Shown here: positions 41,063 through 48,334 of the stretch, piece by piece
How positions within the stretch are numbered: position 1 is the first letter of the stretch
How the letters are laid out: each line of letters opens with the position of its first letter
Assembly: GCF_016862115.1 (NCBI RefSeq)
Contig: NZ_BOMI01000043.1
Location: forward strand, 1-63,550
Length of the DNA stretch: 63,550 nt
DNA from: Paractinoplanes deccanensis
Lineage (GTDB): Bacteria > Actinomycetota > Actinomycetes > Mycobacteriales > Micromonosporaceae
Direction: 5' to 3'
Translations under genes and position numbers: made by a program
Notes under the pieces: generated by a model
Database searches by the model: none
The model's input: the letters and a program-made list of their open reading frames with translations, nothing else
Told to the model about the DNA's origin: nothing

Positions 41063-42130
41063 TCAGGAAGCCCGGCGCTTGGCGGAGGCGACGGCGAGCC
41101 GTTCCAGCACGGAAACGGTCGGCTCCCAGCCCATGCACGCGTCGGTCACCGACTGGCCGTACGTCAAGGGGGAAGCGCCCAGGTCCTGGCGCCCGGGAAC
41201 GAGGAAGCTCTCCAGCATCACGCCGCTGATGCCCCGCTCGCCGGCCTCCATCTGCCCGGCCACGTCCTCGGCCACCAGGGGCTGGCGCAGGTGGTCCTTG
41301 CCGCTGTTGCCGTGCGAGCAGTCGATCACCAGGCGCTCGGGCAGGCCCGCCTTGCGCAGCAGCTCCAGCGAGTTGGCGACGTCCGCCGCGCTGTAGTTGG
41401 GCTTGCCGCCACCGCCGCGCAGCACCAGGTGGGTGTCCGGGTTGCCGGTGGTGTGCAGGATCGCCGGCGTGCCCGAGTAGTCGATGCCCGGGAAGACGTG
41501 CGGCACGGCGGCCGCCTGGATCGCGTCGATCGCGGTGGAGATGCTGCCGTCGGGGCGGTTCTTCATGCCGATCGGCATCGACAGGCCCGAGGCCAGCTGG
41601 CGGTGGACCTGCGACTCCACCGTACGGGCGCCGATCGCGCCCCAGGCCACGGTGTCCGCGTAGTACTGCGGGGTGATCGGGTCGAGGAACTCCACGGCCG
41701 TCGGCAGCCCCCGCCCGACGATCTCGAGCAGCAGCCGCCGGGCGATCCGCAGGCCGGTGCCGACGTCGCCGCTGCCGTCCAGCGCCGGATCGTTGATCAG
41801 GCCCTTCCAGCCGACCGTCGAGCGCGGCTTCTCGAAGTACACCCGCATCACGATCAGCAGGTCGTCGCTGAGCCGCTGCGCCTCCTTCTCCAGCAGCGAG
41901 GCGTATTCGCCGGCCGCCGCCGGGTCGTGCACCGAGCACGGGCCGACGACGACCAGCAGGCGCGGATCTCGGCGGTTGAGCACGTCCTCGACCTGCTTGC
42001 GGCCGGCCAGCACGGTGTCGTGCAGCTCGGACGTCAGCGGCAGCTCGTGGTGCAGCAGCGCCGGGCTCATCAGCGGCACGATCTTTTCGATGCGCTGGTC
42101 TCGGACGCGCTGAACCTCGGGGGCAGTCAT
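41063..42130 (-). CDS. DAHP synthase, type I (first enzyme of the shikimate pathway)
   Basis: A 355-residue enzyme, the usual size for the AroF/G/H family. I use the ATG at 42130 with an A-A-G-G-A-G site six bases before. It joins phosphoenolpyruvate and erythrose-4-phosphate to DAHP. Marks: V-V-V-G-P-C-S-V-H-D-P near 60, Y-F-E-K-P-R-S-T-V-G-W-K-G near 97, G-M-K-N-R near 186, L-R-G-G near 235 and V-I-D-C-S-H-G-N-S-G-K near 263, all substrate or metal ligands. It stands alone, not in an aro operon, behind an attenuator with an aromatic leader peptide. Gene name AroF/G/H cannot be told apart here. Confidence 0.96.
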   Translation of the reverse strand: MTAPEVQRVRDQRIEKIVPLMSPALLHHELPLTSELHDTVLAGRKQVEDVLNRRDPRLLVVVGPCSVHDPAAAGEYASLLEKEAQRLSDDLLIVMRVYFEKPRSTVGWKGLINDPALDGSGDVGTGLRIARRLLLEIVGRGLPTAVEFLDPITPQYYADTVAWGAIGARTVESQVHRQLASGLSMPIGMKNRPDGSISTAIDAIQAAAVPHVFPGIDYSGTPAILHTTGNPDTHLVLRGGGGKPNYSAADVANSLELLRKAGLPERLVIDCSHGNSGKDHLRQPLVAEDVAGQMEAGERGISGVMLESFLVPGRQDLGASPLTYGQSVTDACMGWEPTVSVLERLAVASAKRRAS

Positions 42131-42194
42131 GGTCACTCCTTGGGGCGACGACGGAAGGCGGCGGGAGGGCCGGCCCCAGGAGCGAGCCGGCGGC

Positions 42195-42227
42195 AAACAA
42201 AAAGGCAGCGACATCAAAGTCGCTGCC
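42195..42227 (-). terminator. Attenuator terminator before the DAHP synthase gene
   Basis: On the minus strand GGCAGCGAC, loop TTTGAT, GTCGCTGCC, then TTTTTGTTT: a 9-bp perfect stem with a U-run, 65 bp before the start codon. It is preceded by two long-range pairings: GTGTCTCG (42326-42319) with CGAGACAC (42252-42245), and GGGCCGGCTC (42299-42290) with GAGCCGGCCC (42238-42229). The latter arm can also pair with GCCGGCTC at 42191-42184. Confidence 0.88.
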
Positions 42228-42263
42228 CGGGCCGGCTCTGGCGGGTGTCTCGAACCTTGCTGA

Positions 42264-42326
42264 TCAGTGCATGGCTGAGGCACCGGCGGGAGCCGGCCCC
42301 ATAAACCACGAATACCAGCGAGACAC
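42264..42326 (-). CDS. Aromatic leader peptide of the DAHP synthase attenuator
   Basis: A 20-codon frame opened by GTG at 42326 with the run R-W-Y-S-W-F at residues 3-8 and a TGA at 42264. A TATGCT box (42339-42334) ends seven bases before the GTG, which fits a leaderless transcript starting on the start codon. No ribosome site is needed then. The aromatic codons sit beside a helix arm that can pair further down, so ribosome stalling would report shortage of Trp, Tyr or Phe. Too short for ordinary gene finders; not seen by homology. Confidence 0.82.
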   Translation of the reverse strand: MSRWYSWFMGPAPAGASAMH

Positions 42327-42344
42327 GTCGGACAGCATAGCGCG

Positions 42345-43919
42345 TCAGCGGGCGAGCTGGGCGGGCTGAGCGAACTGCTGCTCAGCTGGTGGGACGGCGG
42401 GCTGCGGCGCGTCGTACGGCAGCAGCACGCTGAACACCGTACGGCCGGGCTCGCTCTGCACCGACACCTTGCCGCGGTGCGCGGTCACGACCGCGTGCAC
42501 GATCGACAGGCCGAGGCCGGTGCTGCCGGCGGCGCGCGAGCGCGAGCTGTCGCCGCGGGCGAACCGCTCGAAGATGTGCGGCTGCAGCTCGGCGGGGATG
42601 CCGGGGCCGCTGTCGATCACGTGGATCACCGCCGCGTTCGGCATGGTCGTGACCGCCACCGTGACCGCCGTCCCCTCGGGCGTGTGGGTGCGCGCGTTCG
42701 CCAGCAGGTTGGCGAGCACCTGGTGGAGGCGGGCGCCGTCGCCGTAGACGATGACCGGTTCCTCGGGCAGGTCGAGCTGCCAGTAATGGCGCGGCCCGGC
42801 GGCGTGCGCGTCGCTGACCGTGTCGACGACGAGCATGGTGAGGTCGACGGGGTCGTGCGCGAGCGGCCGGCCGGCGTCGAGGCGGGCGAGCAGCAGCAGG
42901 TCCTCGACGAGCAGCGTCATCCGCTTGGCCTCGGACTCGACCCGGTTGAGCACGTGCGAGATCTCGTCCGAGATGGGCGCGCGGCTGCGGCGGCTCAGCT
43001 CGGCGTAGCCGCGGATGGCGGCCAGCGGGGTGCGCAGCTCGTGGCTGGCGTCGGCGACGAACTGGCGTACCTGCATCTCGCTGGCGTGCCGCGCCTCGAG
43101 CGCGTTGCCGACGTGGTCGAGCATCTGGTTGAGGGCGGCGCCGACCTGGCCCACCTCGGTGCGGGGGTCGGTGTCGCTCTCGGGCACGCGCTGGGCGAGC
43201 TTCACCTCGCCGCGGTCGAGCTTGAGCTCGGAGACCCTGGTGGCGGTCGCGGCGACCCGGTCGAGCGGGGCGAGGGTGCGCCTGACGATGAACGCACCCG
43301 CCCAGCCGGCCACGCCGATCGCGATCAGGACCGCCCCGCCGGTGACGAGGGCGACCCGCAGCAGCGTGCTGTTGACCGTGCTGAGGGACAGGGCGGTGAC
43401 GCGGATGGCGCCGTCGGGCTCGACGGTGGCGGTCGCCCGGAAGGATCCCTCCCCGTCGAGGCTGACGGTGGTCTTGTCGCCCACCGCGACGGCCTTCAGC
43501 TCGGCTATGTCCTTGTCGCTCAGGGCTTCGTACTCGGTGTCGGGGTTGCCGTTGGCGTCCTGAACGGTGTTCACCTTGCCGCCGGCGTCGAAGGCGCCGT
43601 CGACGAAGTACACGGTGATCGACCCGGGCTCCTGGCCGCCGAACGGCGCGCTGCGGTCCGGCTCCCGCGAGGGGCCGAAGCCGCCCGGCAGCGTGGACTT
43701 GCCGCGGAACGGGTCGCTCGTGCGGTCGAGCTTGGCGTCGACCTCGTTGTAGAGACGGTCGTGCAGGAAGACGTACGCCGTGGTGCCGACCGCGAGGCCC
43801 AGGATCGTGAGCAGCGTGATGATGATGGCGACGATCCGGGTGCGCAGCGGCCAGCCGCGCGGGCTGCGCCAGCGGGCCGGGTGCCGCACCGGCCGCTCAG
43901 TCCGCGGGCTTGAGGACAT
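42345..43919 (-). CDS. OmpR-partner sensor histidine kinase
   Basis: A 524-residue kinase. A basic head, a first helix (about 28-50), an extracellular sensor region (about 51-190) and a second helix (about 190-212) precede a HAMP segment with R-T-L-A-P-L-D-R-V. The dimer domain has A-D-A-S-H-E-L-R-T-P-L-A-A-I-R-G-Y, and the ATPase shows V-L-A-N-L-L-A-N-A-R-T-H-T, D-S-G-P-G-I-P and G-S-T-G-L-G-L-S-I-V. It fits the TcrY/PrrB-like group. Its start overlaps the regulator gene end by 23 bp, so the two are cotranslated. The Pro/Gln-rich tail is unusual. Confidence 0.94.
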   Translation of the reverse strand: MSSSPRTERPVRHPARWRSPRGWPLRTRIVAIIITLLTILGLAVGTTAYVFLHDRLYNEVDAKLDRTSDPFRGKSTLPGGFGPSREPDRSAPFGGQEPGSITVYFVDGAFDAGGKVNTVQDANGNPDTEYEALSDKDIAELKAVAVGDKTTVSLDGEGSFRATATVEPDGAIRVTALSLSTVNSTLLRVALVTGGAVLIAIGVAGWAGAFIVRRTLAPLDRVAATATRVSELKLDRGEVKLAQRVPESDTDPRTEVGQVGAALNQMLDHVGNALEARHASEMQVRQFVADASHELRTPLAAIRGYAELSRRSRAPISDEISHVLNRVESEAKRMTLLVEDLLLLARLDAGRPLAHDPVDLTMLVVDTVSDAHAAGPRHYWQLDLPEEPVIVYGDGARLHQVLANLLANARTHTPEGTAVTVAVTTMPNAAVIHVIDSGPGIPAELQPHIFERFARGDSSRSRAAGSTGLGLSIVHAVVTAHRGKVSVQSEPGRTVFSVLLPYDAPQPAVPPAEQQFAQPAQLAR

Positions 43920-44628
43920 AACCCGCTCCGCGCATCGTGTGGATCATCGGCGAGCGGCCCGCGTCGATCTTCTTGCGGAGGTACGAGATGTAGAGCTCGA
44001 CCACGTTGGCCTGGCCGCCGAAGTCGTAGTTCCAGACCCGGTCGAGGATCTGGCTCTTGCTCAGGACCCGCCGCGGGTTGCGCATCAGGTAGCGCAGCAG
44101 CTCGAACTCCGTCGCGGTCAGCGTGATCAGGTCGCCGCCGCGGCGCACCTCGTGGCTGTCCTCGTCGAGCGAGAGGTCGCCGACGATGAGCTGCGAGTCC
44201 GTGCGCATCGGGGAGTGGCCCATCCGCCGCATCAGCCCGCGCAGCCGGGCGACGACCTCCTCCAGGCTGAACGGCTTGGTGACGTAGTCGTCGCCGCCGG
44301 CGGTGAGGCCGGTGATCCGGTCCTCCACCGCGTCCTTGGCGGTCAGGAAGAGCACCGGCACCTCGGGCGACTCACCGCGCAGGCGGCGCAGCACCTCGAG
44401 CCCGTCGATGTCGGGGAGCATCATGTCGAGGACGACGGCGTCGGGGCGGAACTCGCGCGCCGTGCGCACGGCGGTGTGGCCGTCGCCGGCGCTCTTGACG
44501 TCCCAGCCCTCGTAGCGCAGCGCCATGGAGAGCAACTCGGCCAGCGTCGGCTCGTCGTCGACCACGAGGACCCGGACGGGGCTGCCGTCGGGCCGGCGGA
44601 GCTCGGTGCTGGAATCTGCGTTCGCCAT
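43897..44628 (-). CDS. OmpR/PhoB-type response regulator
   Basis: A 243-residue regulator from the ATG at 44628, seven bases after A-G-G-G-G (an ATG six bases earlier is too close). Receiver: V-D-D-E-P near 22, phosphoacceptor Asp in A-V-V-L-D-M-M-L-P, Lys in Y-V-T-K-P-F. The winged-helix (about 145-243) has L-T-A-T-E-F-E-L-L-R-Y-L-M, R-V-L-S-K-S-Q-I-L and the V-E-L-Y-I-S-Y-L-R-K-K-I recognition helix, then T-M-R-G-A-G-Y. First gene of the pair; its kinase follows. An inverted repeat at 44676-44711 upstream may be its own site. Confidence 0.95.
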   Translation of the reverse strand: MANADSSTELRRPDGSPVRVLVVDDEPTLAELLSMALRYEGWDVKSAGDGHTAVRTAREFRPDAVVLDMMLPDIDGLEVLRRLRGESPEVPVLFLTAKDAVEDRITGLTAGGDDYVTKPFSLEEVVARLRGLMRRMGHSPMRTDSQLIVGDLSLDEDSHEVRRGGDLITLTATEFELLRYLMRNPRRVLSKSQILDRVWNYDFGGQANVVELYISYLRKKIDAGRSPMIHTMRGAGYVLKPAD

Positions 44629-44675
44629 CGTCATGCCCCTACTTTCGCGGGCCACGCTTTGCGCCGGCTTTCCGC

Positions 44676-44711
44676 TTCCTGTGTACCACCTGTGACCCGT
44701 ACCCACAGGAA
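44676..44711. promoter_or_regulatory. Inverted repeat upstream of the OmpR-type regulator
   Basis: TTCCTGTG (44676-44683) and CACAGGAA (44704-44711), separated by 20 bases, in the 136-bp gap between the divergent regulator and a small secreted-protein gene. Possible autoregulatory site; weak support. Confidence 0.4.
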
Positions 44712-44764
44712 ACGCATGAATTTCGCACAGCCGACAGACACCGTACGCCCTGATCGTGGGTCTC

Positions 44765-45004
44765 ATGACGCAGACGACGAAGCACCTCGGATGGCAGCGG
44801 CGCACCGGCTTTCTGGCGCTGGGCGCCGCGCTCGCCCTGACCGCGACCTTCGGGCCCACCATGGTCGGCACCACACGGTACGCCGCGAGTGAGGTCGCCG
44901 GCCACGCGACGGTGACGGTGGCCGACACGATCACCTCCACTCCCGTGCTGGCCGAGGTGGCCGCCGCGGGCCGGGGCGTGTCGAAAGCGACCGAAAGCGT
45001 ATAA
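44765..45004 (+). CDS. Small exported or membrane protein of unknown function
   Basis: A 79-residue reading frame from the ATG at 44765. It has a basic head (K-H-L-G-W-Q-R-R-T-G), a hydrophobic stretch F-L-A-L-G-A-A-L-A-L-T-A-T-F-G and a Thr/Val/Ala-rich tail, so it may be a secreted or membrane peptide. No family is recognised and the ribosome site is weak, so the gene is only probable. It is divergent from the two-component regulator and could be its target. Confidence 0.45.
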   Translation: MTQTTKHLGWQRRTGFLALGAALALTATFGPTMVGTTRYAASEVAGHATVTVADTITSTPVLAEVAAAGRGVSKATESV

Positions 45005-45022
45005 AACGCCCATAATGGTGGC

Positions 45023-45394
45023 ATGCGACGGATACTTGTGCTCCTGGCCGTCGCCGCGGCGCTCACCTGTGGAGCGACGCCCGCGTCGGCCGCCGACGGC
45101 GAGCTCGTCGAGGTCGGGCTCAGGCAGCGGGTCGTGCAGCTCGTCGCGGACGGGGACAGCACCTGCGCGCTCACCGAGACCGGCGAGGTCTACTGCTGGG
45201 GCGCCGGCTACTCGTCCCACCCCGCCGGGCGCGGCACCCTGCTGCTCGTGACCATCGGCGCCCTGCTGATCGCCGCCGGAGCGGCGATGCTGCTGGTCAG
45301 CCGTTCGCCGTCGACAGCGCCGCGTCCCGCAGCCGCTCCGCACCCTGCTTCAGGCGCTCCGCGTAGTTCGCCCGGTTCCAGTTCGGCCACTTGA
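45023..45394 (+). CDS. Secreted/membrane protein with a single RCC1-like repeat
   Basis: A 123-residue protein; a CATAAT box at 45011-45016 seven bases before the ATG suggests a leaderless transcript. A signal peptide ends A-S-A-A-D near 24. Residues about 35-62 look like one RCC1 blade: V-A-D-G-D-S-T-C-A-L-T-E-T-G-E-V-Y-C-W-G. A transmembrane helix (about 73-92) and a Pro/Ser/Ala tail follow. RCC1 domains normally have about seven blades, so this is a remnant or a short adhesion module. Its tail overlaps the opposing glycosidase-like gene by 98 bases, so the end may be shorter. Confidence 0.6.
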   Translation: MRRILVLLAVAAALTCGATPASAADGELVEVGLRQRVVQLVADGDSTCALTETGEVYCWGAGYSSHPAGRGTLLLVTIGALLIAAGAAMLLVSRSPSTAPRPAAAPHPASGAPRSSPGSSSAT

Positions 45395-47507
45395 CCTGCC
45401 CGATCGCCTGCTCGGTGCCCGAGGCGGTCAGCGACACGGTCACCCCCGGGCTGGCCTGCAAGGTCAAATTCCCCTTCTGCGGTACGGCGACCCGGCGCGT
45501 GGACGGGTCCGCGAAGCCGAGCATCGCCCACGGCACCCGCACGGCGAGCCGGTCGTCGTCGAGGTGCCACAGCGCCCGGCTGTCCGCCTCGTCCTTCGCC
45601 GGGTCCCACGTGCCGTGCACGAGCAGGCCCGCGTTCTGGAGCTCGATCGGGAGCTTCGCGCCGGTCGTCGGCACGGTGTGCGCCCGGTTCGTGATCAGCT
45701 CGAACGGCTTCCAGCCGGCCGGCGCCGGCCCGCGCACCGAGGCGGGCACCGTGAAGTCCAGCTTCAGCGGATCCAGCTGATCGCGCACGTACGCCTGCCC
45801 GGTGTGCCCGACCAGGTTGAGCGCGAAGACCGCGTCCGGCCGCCGGTCCGTACTGCCGGCCATGGGCGGCCCGGTGATGCCGTCCAGCACGTCGAACCCG
45901 ATGATCATGGAGCCCGGCGGTGACTTGGCGAGCTCGACGTCCAGGTGTACGTACGCCTCGTCGATCTCGGCCGTGACCTTGCGCGCCGGCCAGGCGTCGC
46001 CGCCGTCGAACAGCTGCTGCTCGGCCGCGTCCCGCGGGCCCGACGCGTCCATCGCGAGCACCCCGAAGTGCTGCTCGTTGGTGAGTGGGTCGTGCCACAG
46101 CTTGCGGCGCGCCCCGTCCTGATGGCCGACGGTGTTCCAGGTGTAGCGGTACCACTCGTCCATCCAGCCGAACAGGAAGCCGCCCGCGAGGCCCTGGTCC
46201 TTCATCATCCGCAGCAGGTCCGCGTTGATCCGCATCGCCTCCTGCTCGCTGTGGTCGCCCTGCGAGCGGCCCAGCGGCCCGTCGTGCGCCGAGCCGATCG
46301 ACGAGGGCACCCCGAACTCGGTGATCATCGTCGGCATGGTGCCGTGGTGCTTGCGCAGGGCGGCGACATAGCCCGCGTACGGATCGGACTGCCCTTGATA
46401 CTGGAAGGCGACCAGGTCGCTCTCGTAGCGCAGGAAGTCCGGATAGTACGGGTACGCGTGGTAGCTGGCGAACGTGCCGGCCGGCCAGTCCGCGGTCGGC
46501 AGCACGTGGTTCGCGTCGAGCTGGAGCAGATCCTCCTGGTCGAGCGGCTCCGCGGGGTGCCGCAGCGGGTCGGTCGTCGGCCAGTTCACAAAGGCGATCG
46601 GCTGGCTGACCCCCTTCTTCGCCACATATCCGGCCAGCTCGTCCATCCGCGCGGCGAACCAGCGCTCGGTCGGCGTGGACTTCGGCGTGTTGCGGAAGTA
46701 CTTGCCCTGGTAGCGCTTGCTGGCGGCGTTGCGCTTGTCGGAGGCGGCCGCGGCGGCGGGGTCGAGCTCGGTGCCGATGATCCAGCCGGCCAGCCAGGGT
46801 GTGACGTCGGTGTTCCAGACGCCGCCGGGCCGGCCGGGCCGGGTCGAGCGGCTGAAGTCGCCGGCCACCGCCTGGGCGGCGGCCTCCAGCTCCTGCCGGA
46901 AGGTCGTGGTCACCGTGGCGTCGAAGAGGTTCTTCTTGCCGATGTACGACTCGTCCGGCATCGCGACACCCTGCACCAGATAGAGCGGGCGCTCCGGGTT
47001 GTCCTGGTTGTAGGCGGCGAGCTGCTCGTAGAACGCCGGTGGATGGATCTTGTAGATGCGCACCACCCGGATGCCGAGCCAGCCCATCGCCGCGAACCAG
47101 GCCCGATATTGCGCGGCCGAGATGGCGGGCTCGCCGGGCAGGTGGCCCGGGGTGGTGTCGCTCAGGTCGACGCCGGGCAGGAACGTGCGGTCGCCGCCCG
47201 CGGTGTGCAGCTGGAAGGTCTGCCCGTCGGCGCCCGCGACCATCCGCAGGCCGCCGGCCTCGCGCGGCGCCGGAGCCCACGAGCTGCCCAGCGGCGGGGA
47301 GGGGATCTCGCGCATCCCGGAGATCAGGAAGGCGGGCGAGTTCACCGCCGGCGTCGAGGTGCCGCCGGCGAGCAGCAGGCACAGGGAGATCGCGAAGACC
47401 CCCACGACGATCGCCTTGACGCGCCCGAATCGTGGACGGGCCGGCGCGGACACGAACTGGCTCGGAAAGTCCCCCACGCTGGCATTGTCTGACGACAGGG
47501 TTGCCAT
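45297..47507 (-). CDS. Membrane-anchored glycoside-hydrolase-like protein
   Basis: A 736-residue protein. A cytoplasmic head of about 28 residues and a helix (about 30-48) anchor it, with the rest outside. Residues about 85-480 look like a TIM-barrel glycosidase: G-V-D-L-S, G-I-R-V-V-R-I-Y-K, G-W-I-I-G-T-E-L, F-V-N-W-P-T-T-D-P and M-I-T-E-F-G-V-P-S, whose Glu residues (in I-G-T-E and I-T-E-F) fit acid and nucleophile roles. The C-terminal 250 residues are beta-rich with a D-V-E-L-A-K-S-P-P-G segment. The exact glycosidase family is not recognised. It may trim the sugar polymer made by the nearby transferases. Confidence 0.8.
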   Translation of the reverse strand: MATLSSDNASVGDFPSQFVSAPARPRFGRVKAIVVGVFAISLCLLLAGGTSTPAVNSPAFLISGMREIPSPPLGSSWAPAPREAGGLRMVAGADGQTFQLHTAGGDRTFLPGVDLSDTTPGHLPGEPAISAAQYRAWFAAMGWLGIRVVRIYKIHPPAFYEQLAAYNQDNPERPLYLVQGVAMPDESYIGKKNLFDATVTTTFRQELEAAAQAVAGDFSRSTRPGRPGGVWNTDVTPWLAGWIIGTELDPAAAAASDKRNAASKRYQGKYFRNTPKSTPTERWFAARMDELAGYVAKKGVSQPIAFVNWPTTDPLRHPAEPLDQEDLLQLDANHVLPTADWPAGTFASYHAYPYYPDFLRYESDLVAFQYQGQSDPYAGYVAALRKHHGTMPTMITEFGVPSSIGSAHDGPLGRSQGDHSEQEAMRINADLLRMMKDQGLAGGFLFGWMDEWYRYTWNTVGHQDGARRKLWHDPLTNEQHFGVLAMDASGPRDAAEQQLFDGGDAWPARKVTAEIDEAYVHLDVELAKSPPGSMIIGFDVLDGITGPPMAGSTDRRPDAVFALNLVGHTGQAYVRDQLDPLKLDFTVPASVRGPAPAGWKPFELITNRAHTVPTTGAKLPIELQNAGLLVHGTWDPAKDEADSRALWHLDDDRLAVRVPWAMLGFADPSTRRVAVPQKGNLTLQASPGVTVSLTASGTEQAIGQVKWPNWNRANYAERLKQGAERLRDAALSTANG

Positions 47508-47649
47508 ATGCGGAGATTTGTCGCGAAGCTTGGATCATCGGAACACTCGCCGTTCGGGCTTTGTTGTGCAAGCGTTGGTGTCTCCCGTGGGGTTGCCTTG
47601 TGTTTTCCGCTGCGGGCTAGCTCAGTGCGTGGGCAGAGGAGCGTGGGAC

Positions 47650-48030
47650 GTGGATCTTCTGGAGGACTACCGCAAGGCGACCTTCTACTTCGAGTCCGGC
47701 GACCCGCTCGGCGCCGCCCGCCTGCTCGAGCCGATAGTCGAAGCGGAGCCGCACAACTCGGCCGTCCGCCTGCTGCTCGCCCGGGCCTACTTCAACTCCG
47801 CTCAGCTCAGCGGCGCCGAGACCCAGCTCAGGGAGCTGGTCGAGCATGATCCCTCGGATCACTACGCGCACCACGTGCTCGGCCGGACCCTGGAGAGGGC
47901 CGGCCGCTTTCGTGAGGCCCTGCCCCACCTGCGGCTGGCCGCGGCGATGAAGCAGCACGCCGACTACGCCGAGGCCCTGCACCGGGTCGAGGAGTGGCTC
48001 GGCAAGTCCGACCCGCTCGAGAAATCCTAG
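47650..48030 (+). CDS. Tetratricopeptide-repeat protein
   Basis: A 126-residue helical protein from a GTG with GAGGAG eight bases upstream. It contains about three TPR units (A-T-F-Y-F-E-S-G-D-P-L-G-A-A-R-L-L; S-A-V-R-L-L-L-A-R-A-Y-F-N-S-A-Q-L; H-Y-A-H-H-V-L-G-R-T-L-E-R-A-G-R-F-R-E-A), so it should bind a protein partner. Partner unknown. It is followed after nine bases by the Smr-domain gene, and longer upstream readings are shadow. Confidence 0.85.
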   Translation: MDLLEDYRKATFYFESGDPLGAARLLEPIVEAEPHNSAVRLLLARAYFNSAQLSGAETQLRELVEHDPSDHYAHHVLGRTLERAGRFREALPHLRLAAAMKQHADYAEALHRVEEWLGKSDPLEKS

Positions 48031-48039
48031 GATCATCAC

Positions 48040-48324
48040 GTGAAGCTGAAGCTCGACCTGCACGACATCTTCAACAAGGGCCACGAGATCGACCGCGCCC
48101 TGCGCGGCGTCATCGACGAGGCCATCCAGAAGAAGGCCGCCACGGTCGAGATCATCCCGGGCAAGGGCAGCGGAGCACTGAAGAAGAAGGTGCTCCGCTT
48201 CCTCGACCAAAAAGAGATCAAGCAGCTCTACCACCGCGTGGAGAAGGACGGCGACAACTGGGGCCGCCTCTTCGTCCACTTCCGCCACGACACCCCCACA
48301 GGCCGCCGCGGCCGCGGCCGCTGA
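48040..48324 (+). CDS. Smr-domain protein
   Basis: A 94-residue protein starting at a GTG. The Smr (small MutS-related) domain fills it: K-L-D-L-H-D-I-F, V-E-I-I-P-G-K-G-S-G-A-L-K-K-K-V-L-R-F-L and a last H-F-R-H. The H-G-x-G pattern typical of nicking Smr domains is replaced here by P-G-K-G-S-G, as in the stand-alone actinobacterial type. A nucleic-acid-binding or nuclease role is possible but unproven. Probably cotranscribed with the TPR gene. Confidence 0.85.
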   Translation: MKLKLDLHDIFNKGHEIDRALRGVIDEAIQKKAATVEIIPGKGSGALKKKVLRFLDQKEIKQLYHRVEKDGDNWGRLFVHFRHDTPTGRRGRGR

Positions 48325-48334
48325 CCCGCGCGCG

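Noticed and set aside
42229..42299. tRNA-like GGTTCGAGAC string in the DAHP synthase leader
   Set aside because: It is part of the attenuator pairing region; no cloverleaf fits.
47611..47640. tRNA-like GCTAGCTCAG string
   Set aside because: No acceptor, anticodon or T-arm pairing can be drawn around it.
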